From positions 1 through 13,604 of the forward strand of contig JAJZLX010000657.1 in NCBI GenBank assembly GCA_021850555.1: 13,604 nt of DNA, read 5' to 3'. Source of the DNA: Pseudomonadota bacterium (GTDB taxonomy: Bacteria > Pseudomonadota > Gammaproteobacteria > Steroidobacterales > Steroidobacteraceae). The position numbers and the translations under genes were made by a program. Of the stretch, positions 5,825-13,594 are shown in pieces (position 1 is the first letter of the stretch; the number at the start of each line of letters is the position of its first letter). The notes under the pieces were generated by a model that saw nothing but the letters and a program-made list of their open reading frames with translations, searched no databases and was not told the origin of the DNA.

Positions 5825-7195
5825 ATGAGCCGGACATTCTTTTTCGATTCCGCCTGGTTGCCGGACGGCTGGCGCCGCAACGTGCGCGTCTCGGTCCGCG
5901 CGGGGGTCATCGAGCGCGTGACCATGGATGCCGCACCGCACCCGGGCGATGAGCGCTCGAGCAGGGCCATAGCGGGTCTGCCCAACGTTCATAGCCACGC
6001 CTTTCAACGCGCCATGGCGGGCCTGGCCGAGCGCCGAGGCCCGCAGGGCGCGGACGACTTCTGGTCCTGGCGTGAGGTCATGTACCGCTTCCTGGCGAGG
6101 ATGGGGCCGGATGACCTGGAGGCGATCGCCGCCTACGCCTACGCGGACATGCTGGAGGCCGGATTCACCAGCGTCGGGGAATTCCACTATCTGCACCTCA
6201 GCCCCGACGGGGCGCCCTACGGGAATCCCGCGGAGCTCGCTCTGCGCCATGCCGCGGCGGCCGACCTCACCGGCATCGGCCTCACGCTGCTGCCGGTGTT
6301 CTACGAATCCAGCGGGTTCGGTGGCGCCGCCCCCACGCCCGGCCAGCGCCGATTCATCACGGACCTCGACACCTTTGCCGACATCGTCGCCCGGGTGCGC
6401 ACACACCTCGGCCAGGACGCCCACCGTAACACCGGGATCGCCCCTCACTCTCTGCGGGCGGTGAGCGCGGATCACCTGCACACCCTGCTGAGCCGCAATC
6501 CGCAGGGCCCCGTGCACATCCACGCGGCGGAGCAGATGAAGGAGGTCGAGGATTGCCTCGCCTTCTGCGGCCTGCGGCCGGTCGAGTGGCTGCTGCGCCG
6601 GGCCGAGATCACGGCACGCTGGTGCCTGGTCCACGCAACCCATCTCACGGGGCAAGAATCGGCGGAGCTGGCCCGCAGCGGCGCGGTTGCCGGACTGTGT
6701 CCGGTCACGGAAGCCAACCTGGGGGACGGGATCTTCCCGGCGGCGGCCTATCACGGCGCACGGGGCCGTTGGGCGATCGGCACCGACTCGCACATTCTTC
6801 TCGATGCCGCCGGCGAGCTGCGCCAGTTGGAATACAGTCAGCGCCTGACGCTGCGCTCACGTAACATCCTGGCAGGCCCCGGGCAGCACTCGACCGGAGA
6901 GACCCTGTACCAGGCCGCCCTGGCCGGCGGCGCGCAGGCGCTCGGATTGCCGGTGGGCGCAATTGCGCAGGGACGGCGGGCCGATTTTCTGATCCTGGAT
7001 GCCGCTCATCCGGACCTGGCGGGACGGGGCGAGGATGCCGCGATCGACACCTGGGTGTTTGCAGCCGGGCGATCGCTGATCCGCGATGTCATCGCCGCGG
7101 GACGCAAGGTGGTGAGCAATCGCCGCCACATCGAGCGGGAACGGATCGATGCGGCCTTTCGCCGCACCATGACCTCGCTGCTGCAGGCCGGATGA
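5825..7195 (+). CDS. hutF: Formimidoylglutamate deiminase
   Basis: HutF (EC 3.5.3.13) removes ammonia from N-formimino-L-glutamate to give N-formylglutamate, which HutG then hydrolyses. Its presence marks the five-step route. The 456-residue protein is a zinc-dependent amidohydrolase. LPNVHSHAFQRAMAG carries His56 and His58, VHIHAAEQ carries His233 and Glu236, LVHATHL carries His270, and AIGTDSHILLD carries Asp321. These positions agree within one residue with those I recall for the Pseudomonas enzyme. The C-terminal GAIAQGRRADFLILD is typical of the superfamily. The ATG at 5825 is preceded by GGAAAG (5811-5816) at 8 nt. It is the first gene of the rightward operon, divergent from hutI, and one base separates it from hutC. 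Confidence 0.95.
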   Translation: MSRTFFFDSAWLPDGWRRNVRVSVRAGVIERVTMDAAPHPGDERSSRAIAGLPNVHSHAFQRAMAGLAERRGPQGADDFWSWREVMYRFLARMGPDDLEAIAAYAYADMLEAGFTSVGEFHYLHLSPDGAPYGNPAELALRHAAAADLTGIGLTLLPVFYESSGFGGAAPTPGQRRFITDLDTFADIVARVRTHLGQDAHRNTGIAPHSLRAVSADHLHTLLSRNPQGPVHIHAAEQMKEVEDCLAFCGLRPVEWLLRRAEITARWCLVHATHLTGQESAELARSGAVAGLCPVTEANLGDGIFPAAAYHGARGRWAIGTDSHILLDAAGELRQLEYSQRLTLRSRNILAGPGQHSTGETLYQAALAGGAQALGLPVGAIAQGRRADFLILDAAHPDLAGRGEDAAIDTWVFAAGRSLIRDVIAAGRKVVSNRRHIERERIDAAFRRTMTSLLQAG

Positions 7196-7196
7196 C

Positions 7197-7943
7197 ATGA
7201 GCGAGGCCGAGCCGCTGAAGACATCCGACACGGGCGCACTGCCGCGGTACCGGGAAATATACGATGCGCTGCGGCAGCGGATCGTCTCCGGCGCCTGGGC
7301 GCCCGGTTACCGGCTGCCCTCCGAGCACGAGCTGGCGAAGTCCTTCGGCTGCGCCCGGATGACCATCAGCAAGGCGCTCGGCGCGCTCGCCGAGCAGCAT
7401 CTCATCACCCGCCGCCGCCGCGCGGGCACGACGGTGAATGCGCCACGGGCCCAGGAATCGATCCTGGAGATCCACGATATCGAGGCGGAGCTCGTGGCGG
7501 CGGGCTCCGTTTACGAATACCAATGCCTCGATCGGCAGATTCGACCGGCGAGCGAGGAAGATGCGGCCGCGCTCGGCGTGGCCGCGGGCACGCCGGTGCT
7601 CTGGCTCACCGGCGTGCATCGCGCCGACGGCCGCCCGCATGCGCTGGAAGAGCGGCTGATCAATCTGCAGTCGGTACCGGAGGCGAGAGGCGAGCGGTTT
7701 GCCGGCACCTCCCCGGGGAGGTGGCTGCTCAAACGGATTCCCTGGACGGACGCAGAGCACCAGATCTCGGCGCTGAATGCCGATGCCGCCATTGCCCACC
7801 GCCTCGACATCCCCCGCCGCAAGGCCTGCCTGTGCATCGAGCGCAACACCTGGCTGGAGGCGCAGCGGGTGACGCACGTGCGCCTCATCTACCCCTGCGA
7901 TCAGCATCGCCTCCTCGCCCGATTCCGGCACAAAAGGGCTTGA
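7197..7943 (+). CDS. hutC: Histidine utilisation repressor, GntR/HutC family
   Basis: This DNA-binding repressor of the hut genes is released by urocanate in characterised relatives. The 248 residues show a GntR winged helix-turn-helix at about 16-83, with WAPGYRLPSEHELAKSFGCA (34-53) followed by the recognition-helix residues RMTISKALGAL. A UTRA ligand domain follows at about 95-240, with PWTDAEHQISAL (182-193) typical of HutC. The ATG at 7197 follows the hutF TGA by one base, and no independent ribosome-binding site is needed if translation is coupled. Because it lies downstream of hutF and the CTAG operators sit in the shared promoter region, it probably represses its own synthesis along with both operons. 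It converges with the radical SAM gene, 4 bp away. Confidence 0.93.
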   Translation: MSEAEPLKTSDTGALPRYREIYDALRQRIVSGAWAPGYRLPSEHELAKSFGCARMTISKALGALAEQHLITRRRRAGTTVNAPRAQESILEIHDIEAELVAAGSVYEYQCLDRQIRPASEEDAAALGVAAGTPVLWLTGVHRADGRPHALEERLINLQSVPEARGERFAGTSPGRWLLKRIPWTDAEHQISALNADAAIAHRLDIPRRKACLCIERNTWLEAQRVTHVRLIYPCDQHRLLARFRHKRA

Positions 7944-7947
7944 GCCG

Positions 7948-9054
7948 CTACAGGTCCAGCGACAACTGCGGGCTTTGGGCAGGCGGCGGCCTGAATGACT
8001 GGACGTCGAGGCCGCCCGCTCGCCGGGTGTCGAGACCGAGCCGCCGGCAGGCGATGTGGAAACGGTTGCGCAGCAGTTGCGCGAACGGTCCGCAGCCGCG
8101 CATGCGGGAGCCGAAGCGCGGATCGTTCTCCCTCCCATCGCGCATCTGCCGCACCAGCGACATCACGTGCTCCGCGCGGTCGGGATAGTGGGCGGCCAGC
8201 CATTCCCGGAAAAGAGCCTTCACCTCGTAGGGCAGACGCAGCACGATGTAGGTGGCCCAGCGGGCCCCGGCATCCGCGGCGGCCTCGAGGATGCTTTCCA
8301 TCTCATGGTCGGTGAGCGCGGGGATCACAGGCGCCACGAGCACGCCGCTCGGAACACCGGCCTCGCTCAGGGCGCGCACAGCCTCGAGTCGGGCGCGGGG
8401 CGAGGCGGCCTGCGGCTCCATGCGCCGCTTCAACTCAGGATCCAGCGTGGTGATGCTGATGCCGACGCTCACCAGGTTCTCGCGCGCCAGCCGCGTTAGC
8501 AAATCGAGATCGCGCAGCACCAGAGCGCCCTTGGTGATGATGGTGAGCGGATGGCGGCAGCGGGCGAGCACCTCGAGGATGTCGCGCGTGACGCGCATGC
8601 GTCGCTCGATCGGCTGGTACGGATCGGTGTTTGATCCCATGTTGATCGGCTTGCACACATAGCCGGGGCGAGACAGCTCCCGCTCCAGCAATTTGGCCGC
8701 GTCCAGCTTGTAGAACAGCTTCGTCTCGAAATCCAGCCCTGAGGAAAGACCAACATAACCATGACTCGGCCTCGCGTAGCAGTAGCAGCACGCATGCGAG
8801 CATCCCCTGTAGGGATTGATCGACTGCTCGAAGGGAATGTCGGGCGAGTCATTGGTGCTGATGACGCTGCGGGCACGGTCGGGCTCGATGGAAACGGGCG
8901 GGGCGTCGGGCGGCTCCTGCTGGTACCAGCCGTCGTCGAGGGCTTCCCGCCTGCGCCGCTCGAATCGGCCCGCGGGGTTCGAGAGCGCCCCATGGCCCTT
9001 CAGAGGCTTCCGATTCGATTTGTCGCCCGCTGCCGCCATCGGATGACTGTACAT
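7948..9054 (-). CDS. PA0069/Rv2578c-family radical SAM protein
   Basis: This is a radical S-adenosylmethionine protein of unknown substrate. With the chosen start it has 368 residues. The iron-sulphur motif Cx3CxxC is seen in NPYRGCSHACCYCYARPSHGY (Cys85, Cys89, Cys92). It is followed by MGSNTDPYQPIERRMRVTRDIL (139-160), ITKGALVLRDLDLL and VSVGISITTLD, which are typical of the family (distantly like spore photoproduct lyase). The C-terminal part has DPRFGSRMRGCGPFAQLL, another family block. The start is uncertain: ATG 9054, ATG 9039 and TTG 9099 are all in frame and none has a good ribosome-binding site. Conservation appears to begin near KPLKGHGAL (17-25), so either ATG fits. No functional link to hut or cob is evident. 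Confidence 0.88.
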   Translation of the reverse strand: MYSHPMAAAGDKSNRKPLKGHGALSNPAGRFERRRREALDDGWYQQEPPDAPPVSIEPDRARSVISTNDSPDIPFEQSINPYRGCSHACCYCYARPSHGYVGLSSGLDFETKLFYKLDAAKLLERELSRPGYVCKPINMGSNTDPYQPIERRMRVTRDILEVLARCRHPLTIITKGALVLRDLDLLTRLARENLVSVGISITTLDPELKRRMEPQAASPRARLEAVRALSEAGVPSGVLVAPVIPALTDHEMESILEAAADAGARWATYIVLRLPYEVKALFREWLAAHYPDRAEHVMSLVRQMRDGRENDPRFGSRMRGCGPFAQLLRNRFHIACRRLGLDTRRAGGLDVQSFRPPPAQSPQLSLDL

Positions 9055-9247
9055 CTGTCCAGGCTTGTCGTAAAGCGGCCCGAACCTGACCCCGGTCAAC
9101 CGTGCGCCCGGCCGCGACTGGACGGCGGGGGGTTGGCGCTGCCACTCTTACGGCCCCTCGACGAGCAGCTGTTTCAACCGACCATGGCGACCTGCGCGCC
9201 TGCGGCGCGATCGGTCAATGGTCCCCAACCGTGAAAATCGAAGAGCG

Positions 9248-10366
9248 ATGAACAACGAAGCCCCTTCCCGGCCCATCCCGGAGCCGGACCTCGCAGCCGA
9301 GAGCGCCGCGCGCGCGCGCCAATCCCAGCTCACCAAGCCCCCGGGCTCCCTCGGCCGGCTGGAGGACCTCGCCTGCTGGCTCGCCGGACGCCTGCGCCAG
9401 CCAGTTCCCGACATGCCTCGCTGCGAGGTCGCCGTGTTCGCGGGGGACCACGGCGTGGCCGCTCAGGGCGTCTCGGCGTTCCCCCAGGCGGTGACCGGCC
9501 AGATGGTCGCCAACTTCGCCGCCGGCGGCGCGGCCATCAATGTGCTGACCAAGCTCCATGACTGCCGGATCGAGGTGGTGGATGTCGGGGTGGCCACCGA
9601 CGCCGCACCGCCCTCGGGCGTGCGCAACGAGCGGGTGCGGGCCGGAACTCGTGATCTGTCGAGGACGGCCGCCATGACGGCCGAGGACACCCGCAAGGCG
9701 CTCGATGTGGGCGAGCAATGCGCTCGCCGGGCGGTGGACCGGGGCGCGCGCCTGTTGATCGCCGGGGACATGGGCATCGCCAACACCACGGCCGCGGCGT
9801 GCCTGATCTGCGCGTTCACCGGCAGCGAGCCGGCACGCATCGTGGGACGCGGTACGGGGGTGGACGAGCCGGGCCTGAAGCACAAAGTCGCCGTGGTGCA
9901 GGCGGCGCTCAACCGTGTGGCTGCCGCCCGCCCCGGCCGCTCGCCGCTCGATGTGGTGCGGACAGCGGCCGACGGCGAGCCGCGCTCGCAGGCCGCGTTC
10001 GAGATCCTGAGCGAGCTTGGCGGCCTCGAGATCGCGGCCATCGCCGGCTACTACCTCGAGGCGGCGCGCCTCGGCGTGCCGGTGCTGGTGGATGGCTACA
10101 TCTCCACCGCGGCCGCACTCAGCGCCGTGCGCATGGCTCCCGCGAGCCTCACGTGGATGCAGGCGGGCCATCGCTCGGCGGAGGCAGGCCATCGCGTTGC
10201 GCTCGAGGCGCTCGGCCTCGTGCCGCTGTTGGACCTGGACATGCGCCTCGGAGAGGGCACCGGCGCGGCGCTCGCTCTGCCCATCGTGCGCGCGGCGCTC
10301 GCGCTGCATCGCAACATGGCCACCTTCGCCGAAGCGGGGGTCTCGGAAAAATCCGCCCCGGCATGA
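9248..10366 (+). CDS. cobT: Nicotinate-nucleotide--dimethylbenzimidazole phosphoribosyltransferase
   Basis: CobT (EC 2.4.2.21) makes alpha-ribazole phosphate from nicotinate mononucleotide and dimethylbenzimidazole, the lower-ligand branch of cobalamin synthesis. Conserved blocks are LTKPPGSLGRLEDLA (28-42), FAGDHGVAAQGVSAFPQAVTGQM (64-86), GGAAINVL (93-100), GDMGIANTT (173-181), GRGTGVDEPGLKHK (200-213) and LDLDMRLGEGTGAALA (328-343). Glu336 is the expected catalytic base, equivalent to Glu317 in Salmonella. At 372 residues it is slightly long; an extra stretch, RTAADGEPRSQAAF (238-251), precedes the ELGGLEIAAIAG block. ATG 9248 was preferred to ATG 9218 because GAAGAG lies just before it and the family starts close to here; neither site is strong. 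No cobalamin riboswitch is seen upstream. It overlaps cobS by ATGA. Confidence 0.95.
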   Translation: MNNEAPSRPIPEPDLAAESAARARQSQLTKPPGSLGRLEDLACWLAGRLRQPVPDMPRCEVAVFAGDHGVAAQGVSAFPQAVTGQMVANFAAGGAAINVLTKLHDCRIEVVDVGVATDAAPPSGVRNERVRAGTRDLSRTAAMTAEDTRKALDVGEQCARRAVDRGARLLIAGDMGIANTTAAACLICAFTGSEPARIVGRGTGVDEPGLKHKVAVVQAALNRVAAARPGRSPLDVVRTAADGEPRSQAAFEILSELGGLEIAAIAGYYLEAARLGVPVLVDGYISTAAALSAVRMAPASLTWMQAGHRSAEAGHRVALEALGLVPLLDLDMRLGEGTGAALALPIVRAALALHRNMATFAEAGVSEKSAPA

Positions 10367-11169
10367 GGCCTGCGGCCGGCACGCGCCTGCGGGGCCTGAG
10401 ACTGGCCACCCAGTTCCTCACCCGCCTGCCGGTGCGGCGGGTCGAGGACTTCTCCCCGCTGGAGCTTTCGCGCGCGGCTCTGTGGTTTCCCGCCGTGGGG
10501 TTGGGCCTGGGGATCCTCACGGTGTTGCCGGCTGCCATTGCCGGGCACCGGCCGCTGTTGGCGGCCGCGCTCGGCGTACTGGCCTGGACCTGGATGAGCG
10601 GTGCGCTGCACCTCGACGGGCTGGCGGATCTCACCGATGCGCTGGCCGCTTCGCATCGCGATCCGGATCGCTTTCTCGCCGTACTGTCCGATCCGCACGC
10701 GGGCACATTCGGTGTGGTGAGCGTCGTGCTGGTGCTGCTGCTGAAGACCGCCGCGCTCGACTCCCTCGACCACCTGCCGCTGCTTCCGGTTCTGCTGGCG
10801 CCTCACAGCCTCATCGTCGATGTCGTTCCCCCCTCTGGCGCTACGCTGTGCGCCGTGGCATTGATCCCGGCCTGGGCGCGCCTGGGGCCGCTGCTCTGGA
10901 GAGGCTGGCTGCGACCCCTCAAGCCCGGCCAGGGTGAGCGCTTCGCGCAGCACCCGCTGCCCGTCGGCTGGATCGTCTCATGGACGCTCGCGCTGCTGGC
11001 CGCCAGCGCGCTGCTCGCACCGGTCTTGTGCCTGGCGCCGCTCGTGATCGCCGGCTGGGGGTACTGGCTGAAGCGGCGCGTCGGCGGCATGAGCGGGGAT
11101 TGCCTGGGGGCCGGCATCGAGGTCTGCGAGACGGTGCTGATCATCGCGCTGGCGCTGGTGAGCGCCTGA
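10363..11169 (+). CDS. cobS: Adenosylcobinamide-GDP ribazoletransferase (cobalamin synthase)
   Basis: CobS (EC 2.7.8.26) is an integral membrane enzyme that joins adenosylcobinamide-GDP to alpha-ribazole (phosphate), the step where products of CobT and CobU meet. The 268-residue protein starts with LRLATQFLTRLPVRR (12-26), a typical opening. It carries GALHLDGLADLTDALAASHRDPDRFLAVLSDPHAGTFG (80-117) with the acidic metal-binding cluster, and ends with GGMSGDCLGAGIEVCE (241-256). Several hydrophobic segments (40-75, 118-145, 203-232, 254-267) fit a multi-pass membrane protein. It is about 20 residues longer than usual. An unfamiliar stretch at about 147-166 (PHSLIVDVVPPSGATLCAVA) interrupts the expected run into LIPAWARLGPLLW. 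The ATG overlaps the cobT stop, so the two are translationally coupled. Confidence 0.94.
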   Translation: MRPAAGTRLRGLRLATQFLTRLPVRRVEDFSPLELSRAALWFPAVGLGLGILTVLPAAIAGHRPLLAAALGVLAWTWMSGALHLDGLADLTDALAASHRDPDRFLAVLSDPHAGTFGVVSVVLVLLLKTAALDSLDHLPLLPVLLAPHSLIVDVVPPSGATLCAVALIPAWARLGPLLWRGWLRPLKPGQGERFAQHPLPVGWIVSWTLALLAASALLAPVLCLAPLVIAGWGYWLKRRVGGMSGDCLGAGIEVCETVLIIALALVSA

Positions 11170-11178
11170 TTGCGCATC

Positions 11179-11727
11179 CTATTTCAAGCGCAACGCCAGC
11201 CCCGCCGTCACGAAGAACACCTCGTCGCAGGCCGCCGCCACGGCCTGATTGAGCCAACCCTGCTCGTCGCGGAACACCCGGGCGGCGGAACTTGCCGGCA
11301 CGATGCCGCCGCCGACCTCGTTGCTGACCAGGATCACGGGACACATGAGGCTCGAGAGCGCCTCGATGAATGCGTCCCGCTCGCGCCGCCAGCCGCCGAG
11401 GTCGGCTGTTATGTCGCTCCGCGTTCCGCCCGACAGGCTTTCCGGGGGCCACAGGCAGTTGGACACCCACAGAGTCAGGCAATCGACGAGCAGCACGCTC
11501 CCGGGGACCGCCTCCTCCTGCAATGCGTCCGCCAATGCGATCGGCGCCTCCCGCACACGCCAGTGGCCGGGACGCTCGCGCCGGTGCGCCTCGATGCGTG
11601 CGGCCATCTCCGCATCCGACTCGGTGGCCGTCACGATGCAGCGGACCTCGTGACAGCATCCGGCCGCCTTGCGCGCGGCGAGCGAGCTCTTGCCGCTGCG
11701 GGCAGCGCCGAGGAACAGGACTTTCAT
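11179..11727 (-). CDS. cobU: Bifunctional adenosylcobinamide kinase / guanylyltransferase
   Basis: CobU/CobP (EC 2.7.1.156 and 2.7.7.62) phosphorylates adenosylcobinamide and transfers GMP to it, giving the substrate of CobS. The 182-residue product has the P-loop GAARSGKS (7-14) and RIEAHRRERPGHW (44-56) with His48 as the likely guanylylated histidine. VLLVDCLTLWVSN (78-90) and SNEVGGGIVP (135-144) follow. ATG 11727 was chosen over ATG 11739 because the protein then opens MKVLFLGAARSGKS as usual, with AAGGA about 11 nt upstream; the upstream ATG lies inside the preceding gene. It follows that flavoprotein gene by one base, so the two should share an mRNA. It converges on cobS with a 9-bp gap. 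Confidence 0.94.
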   Translation of the reverse strand: MKVLFLGAARSGKSSLAARKAAGCCHEVRCIVTATESDAEMAARIEAHRRERPGHWRVREAPIALADALQEEAVPGSVLLVDCLTLWVSNCLWPPESLSGGTRSDITADLGGWRRERDAFIEALSSLMCPVILVSNEVGGGIVPASSAARVFRDEQGWLNQAVAAACDEVFFVTAGLALRLK

Positions 11728-11728
11728 G

Positions 11729-12949
11729 TCAACACGCATCCTTCAGCGCGATGCCCGGATCGGCCAGCCGCTGCGGATCGGGGCGCGCACGCGCCGCAAT
11801 GAGCTTGCGCGCCGCCATCTGGTCCTTCGGCGTATTGATGCTGTCGAGGGCGATCAGCTCACCGGCGCGCAGGTAGCAGGCGCTGAAGGCGCGCGAGGCC
11901 GGATCGCCTCGCAGCACCACCGAGTCATACCCCTGACCGATGCCGACGATGACGAGCTTCAGGTCGTATTGGTCCGACCAGAACCAGGGCACCTTGTCGT
12001 GCGGCGTACTCATCCCGAGCAGATTGAGCGCTGCGCTCGTGCCCTGCTCGAAGGCGTTGTCGACCGATTCCAGGCGCAGCCGCCGCCCGTAGTGCAGGCT
12101 CGGATGGTTGGCGCAGTCCCCCGCGGCATAGATTGCCTGATCCGACGTACGGCAGTACTCATCCACCACCACCCCGTTCTCGCAGGCCAGTCCAGCCGCG
12201 GCCGCCAGCTCCACGGCAGGCACTACGCCCACGCCGACCAGCACGATGTCCGCCGGATACTCCACGCCGTCTTCGGTCACCACCCCGCGGACCCGCCCAT
12301 CGCTTTGCGCTGACAGCGCGCGAACCCGGACATTGCGATGGATGGGCACGCCATGACGGGCGTGCTCCGCTTCGTAGAGCGCCGAGACCTGCGGACAGGT
12401 GACTCGACCCATGACCCGGTCCGCCATCTCCAGCACCGTGACCGCCAAGCCGAGCTCCCGGGCGGTGGCCGCGACCTCCAGGCCCACATAGCCCCCGCCC
12501 ACGATGACCAGGCGCGCACCGGCCGACAGGCCCGCACGGATCCTGTCGGCGTCGGCCAGGGTGCGCAACGCATGAACCCCCTCGAGATTGGCACCCGGCA
12601 CTTCGAGCGGCCTCGGGCGGCCGCCCGTGGCAAGCAGCAGCGCGTCGTAGGCCAGGCTCGAGCCGTCATCGAGGCGTACGCGCTGTTCGCGCCTGCAGAT
12701 CTCCTCCACACGCCGCCCCGAGCGCACCTCGATCGAGTGCTGCTCGTAGAATTGTTGCGGTCGCAACAGAAGCCGCTCGTGGCCCAGTGCGCCGGCCAGG
12801 TACTTCTTCGAGAGCGGTGGTCGCTGATACGGCAGCCACGGCTCATCCCCCACGAGGATGAGGTTGCCCGCGAAGCCTTTGCGGCGAAGCGTATCGATGG
12901 CCTGGACGGCGGCCTGGCCGGCGCCGACGATCATGATGTTCTCGAGCAT
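11729..12949 (-). CDS. FAD-dependent ferredoxin/rubredoxin--NAD(P)+ reductase (putidaredoxin-reductase type)
   Basis: This is a two-dinucleotide-binding-domain flavoprotein that passes electrons from NAD(P)H to a small iron-sulphur protein. In 406 residues it shows the FAD-binding VGAGQAA (8-14), the active-region YQRPPLSKKYL (41-51), LLLATGGRPRPL (104-115), and the NAD(P)-binding GGGYVGLEVA (151-160). YAAGDCANH (274-282) and a C-terminal reductase domain opening PWFWSDQYDLKLVIVG (321-336) complete the fold. This layout is that of CamA and the reductases of ring-hydroxylating dioxygenases and cytochrome P450 systems. No ferredoxin or oxygenase gene is in the window, so the partner is unknown. 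It lies one base upstream of cobU; a role in corrin reduction would be speculation. ATG 12949 has only a weak GAG element upstream. Confidence 0.88.
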   Translation of the reverse strand: MLENIMIVGAGQAAVQAIDTLRRKGFAGNLILVGDEPWLPYQRPPLSKKYLAGALGHERLLLRPQQFYEQHSIEVRSGRRVEEICRREQRVRLDDGSSLAYDALLLATGGRPRPLEVPGANLEGVHALRTLADADRIRAGLSAGARLVIVGGGYVGLEVAATARELGLAVTVLEMADRVMGRVTCPQVSALYEAEHARHGVPIHRNVRVRALSAQSDGRVRGVVTEDGVEYPADIVLVGVGVVPAVELAAAAGLACENGVVVDEYCRTSDQAIYAAGDCANHPSLHYGRRLRLESVDNAFEQGTSAALNLLGMSTPHDKVPWFWSDQYDLKLVIVGIGQGYDSVVLRGDPASRAFSACYLRAGELIALDSINTPKDQMAARKLIAARARPDPQRLADPGIALKDAC

Positions 12950-13012
12950 GCGCTCAGCTTACAGGACCGGCCCGCTTGGCCGCACCACCGGGGAGCGGGT
13001 CCCGGGAACAGG

Positions 13013-13029
13013 CGCGCCATAATGGTGCA
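13013..13029. promoter_or_regulatory. NtrC-binding site upstream of the P-II gene
   Basis: CGCGCCATAATGGTGCA matches the NtrC consensus dyad TGCACCA-N3-TGGTGCA at 12 of its 14 specified positions. The right half is perfect. Its centre lies about 96 bp upstream of the start expected from the sigma-54 promoter, a normal enhancer distance. It also lies 72 bp from the start codon of the divergent flavoprotein gene. Confidence 0.7.
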
Positions 13030-13090
13030 CGAGCGCTTCGGCCAAAGCGCCTCACAGGCCAAACTTAAGCATTTGTGCCCATTCCCGGCA

Positions 13091-13557
<467 letters not shown>

Positions 13558-13566
13558 AGCTCATTG

Positions 13567-13594
13567 GCGGCGACCGCCCCCCGGCGGTTGCCGC
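13567..13594 (+). terminator. Strong hairpin after glnK, terminator or intercistronic stem
   Basis: GCGGCGACCGCC and GGCGGTTGCCGC form a 12-bp stem with one G-U pair and a CCCC loop, 9 nt after the glnK stop. The following bases are AGCCGGCT (an 8-bp palindrome), not T-rich. It may therefore be an mRNA-stabilising or attenuating stem between glnK and a gene beyond the window rather than a full terminator. Confidence 0.45.

Noticed and set aside
5786..6793. 335-codon minus-strand frame opposite hutF
   Set aside because: It covers the hut promoter region and hutF in antisense and has no recognisable domain.
9047..9062. LexA-like box CTGTACATCTGTCCAG at the radical SAM start
   Set aside because: It fits CTG-N10-CAG and is similar to the E. 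coli SOS box at several inner positions, but it is not symmetric in its centre, overlaps the chosen start codon, and no SOS gene is nearby; a single loose match is not enough.
9063..9247. Cobalamin riboswitch before cobT, suggested by GCCACT near 9150
   Set aside because: The conserved B12-box and the surrounding core elements of the aptamer are not found.
9148..9414. Small minus-strand frame between the radical SAM gene and cobT
   Set aside because: Most of it is antisense to cobT, and the remainder is a short Arg-rich tail without a ribosome-binding site or family resemblance.
11170..11193. TTGCGC...GCGCAA dyad between cobS and cobU as a bidirectional terminator
   Set aside because: The stem is only 6 bp with a 12-nt loop and extends into cobU coding sequence; no T-run on either side.
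13071..13090. Second NtrC site TGCCC-ATTCC-CGGCA just before the sigma-54 promoter
   Set aside because: The match is poor and it would abut the -24 element, where an enhancer site is unlikely.
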